Positions 63,026-64,000 of a stretch of DNA of 64,000 bases are shown here, piece after piece (within the stretch, counting starts at the first letter, position 1; every line of letters begins with the position of its first letter). The position numbers and the translations under genes are program-made. This DNA comes from an uncultured Clostridia bacterium. GTDB taxonomy: Bacteria > Bacillota > Clostridia > Monoglobales > Monoglobaceae. The notes under the pieces were generated by a model that saw only the letters and a program-made list of their open reading frames with translations, was not told where the DNA came from and searched no databases. The stretch spans positions 124,001-188,000 of the forward strand of contig CAJTWN010000003.1 in assembly GCA_910580105.1 (NCBI GenBank). The letters are read 5' to 3'.

Positions 63026-63697
63026 TCAGCCCATATAATCGCCGTTATAGCTAACCAAAATCGCCTGCGTAACGCCTTCTGTCCCGCAAACCTGCTGTAC
63101 AAAAGATGTATCCTCTGATTTCAGCCGCACCTCATAATTTACTTCCACAGCATCTGCTGTGACCGTCTTGCTCTTTATCCGGTATTTTTTCACCTGCTCT
63201 TTCAAAAGTTCTTCCGCCTGTTTCTCAGCCTTTTCATTCAAGCAGGAAACCACCATAATATAGGGATTATCCCTGGTCTTTTTATTGACAAAGAAAATCA
63301 GAACCAAACCTATAAACAGGCTGCCAAACACCGCCAAGGGTATCATCCCTGCTGCCAGAACAATGCCGGCAGCAATTGCCCAAAACAAAAACGCAATATC
63401 CAGCGGCTCTTTGATTGCTGTACGGAAACGAACAATGGAAAGGGCGCCAACCATACCAAGGGAAAGGACAACATTGCTGGTTACAGCCAAAATAACCAGG
63501 GTCGTAATGATGGTCAGCGCAATCAATGTCACACCGAATCCGGAAGAATACATCACGCCGCTGAACGATTTTTTATAGATCAAAAAGATAAAAACACCAA
63601 TTACAAAGGCCAAACCGAGGGCAATGACCATATCCAAAAGATTAACAGCCGTTACATTTTCCAAAAAACTTGATTTAAATATATCCTGAAATGTCAT
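63026..63697 (-). CDS. DUF4956 domain-containing membrane protein
   Basis: Protein of 223 residues with about four membrane segments in the first 140 residues (LDMVIALGLAFVIGVFIFL, LVILAVTSNVVLSLGMVGAL and others), with the family core ALSIVRFRTAIKEPLDIAFLFWAIAAG, and a soluble C-terminal part (about 145-223). GGAGAG precedes the ATG. The gene sits 16 bases after the VTC-domain gene and 15 before the CotH gene. Function unknown; the trio is widely conserved. Confidence 0.9.
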   Translation of the reverse strand: MTFQDIFKSSFLENVTAVNLLDMVIALGLAFVIGVFIFLIYKKSFSGVMYSSGFGVTLIALTIITTLVILAVTSNVVLSLGMVGALSIVRFRTAIKEPLDIAFLFWAIAAGIVLAAGMIPLAVFGSLFIGLVLIFFVNKKTRDNPYIMVVSCLNEKAEKQAEELLKEQVKKYRIKSKTVTADAVEVNYEVRLKSEDTSFVQQVCGTEGVTQAILVSYNGDYMG

Positions 63698-63713
63698 TTT
63701 TTCTCTCCTTCAA

Positions 63714-64000
63714 TTATCCATAGATTCTGCATACTGCATATTTTGAAAATGCGGCACTCCGTCTGCCGCCCAACTGTACAATATCGGCAATGATTTCAGG
63801 CAGAAATTCATCATATTTTACCTCCAAAAGAATGATCGGTTCTCCAGCCGGAATGGTCGGCAGTGACCGCTCAAACAACTGATTGGCAGACAAACCGGTG
63901 CGGATATTTTTATCAATCGTTATCCGAACATTCCCCGGTTTATACACAAATGGTTCCCGTTCATAGTCCACGATGGTTTTGGGCCGCAGCATCTGATTTT
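63714..64000 (-). CDS. VTC-domain protein, C-terminal part (N-terminus outside window)
   Basis: The last 95 residues of a VTC-type triphosphate tunnel domain protein; the frame stays open to the window edge. Visible C-terminal blocks are VRITIDKNIRTGL, EPIILLEVKYDEFLPE and SAFSKYAVCR (here AAFSKYAVCRI). Vtc4-type domains polymerise phosphate from ATP in yeast; bacterial members next to DUF4956 and CotH genes have no proven activity. The polymerase assignment is therefore inference. Confidence 0.85.
   Translation of the reverse strand, partial: NQMLRPKTIVDYEREPFVYKPGNVRITIDKNIRTGLSANQLFERSLPTIPAGEPIILLEVKYDEFLPEIIADIVQLGGRRSAAFSKYAVCRIYG

Noticed and set aside
1..64000. CRISPR arrays, tRNA/rRNA genes, insertion sequences, prophage or integrase genes
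   Set aside because: None seen: no regularly spaced direct repeats, no cloverleaf-like sequence between genes and no transposase-like frames.

Overview
The window looks like chromosome of a spore-forming Firmicute of class Clostridia. It has moderate-to-low GC, strong AGGAGG-type ribosome sites, a GerA-type germinant receptor, RicT (YaaT), a clostridial-type AbrB, a one-chain glycyl-tRNA synthetase and several surface-layer homology (SLH) proteins. The mix of SLH-anchored carbohydrate proteins and oligosaccharide uptake genes suggests a plant- or mucus-glycan degrader of the gut or rumen. Placement below class is not supported by anything I can compute here. I see no tRNA, rRNA, CRISPR array, transposase or phage gene.

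Layout. 1-2626: 5' part of a large SLH surface protein (minus strand) behind two tandem consensus promoters. 3012-5346: panB-panC-panD behind a structured leader with a terminator-like hairpin. 5473-8955: four-gene minus operon of 2-hydroxyacyl-CoA dehydratase-like proteins, their ATPase activator and a TSCPD protein. 9159-18548: housekeeping run on the minus strand (tsaE, tsaB, D,D-carboxypeptidase, COG2426 membrane protein, an unknown coiled-coil protein, pyrH, frr, uppS, cdsA, then dxr and rseP). 18560-19160: two back-to-back promoters and a dCMP deaminase-like gene. 19403-23789: a GldA/GldFG/DUF4340 ABC system.

23836-50998 is the accessory heart of the window. On the plus strand are a GH67-like barrel protein, mannonate dehydratase (uxuA), an SDR of the fructuronate reductase type and a GH130 enzyme. 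Converging on them is a minus-strand run of ten genes: three very large SLH proteins (one a heparinase II/III-fold putative lyase), a complete LplABC-type ABC importer, a GH106-like enzyme, a second GH130, a phosphohexomutase and an AraC regulator. My reading is one polysaccharide utilisation locus. Surface proteins bind and cut the polymer, the importer takes up oligosaccharides, GH130 enzymes release mannose or mannose-1-phosphate for the mutase, and UxuA plus the SDR take the glucuronate half. A polymer containing both mannose and glucuronate, perhaps with terminal rhamnose, is the inferred substrate.

51671-56460: glyS, a YaaO-type decarboxylase, holB and ricT as one minus operon ending in a perfect hairpin. 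56749-60395: gerA-type receptor genes in which the B permease and the C lipoprotein are one fused polypeptide with an internal lipobox. 60446-60834: abrB with promoter and terminator. 60854-64000: the known CotH / DUF4956 / VTC-domain trio, cut by the window end.

Promoters were found by eye as hexamer pairs with 17-18 bp spacing; no expression data were available. Family assignments come from motif recognition, not from searches.
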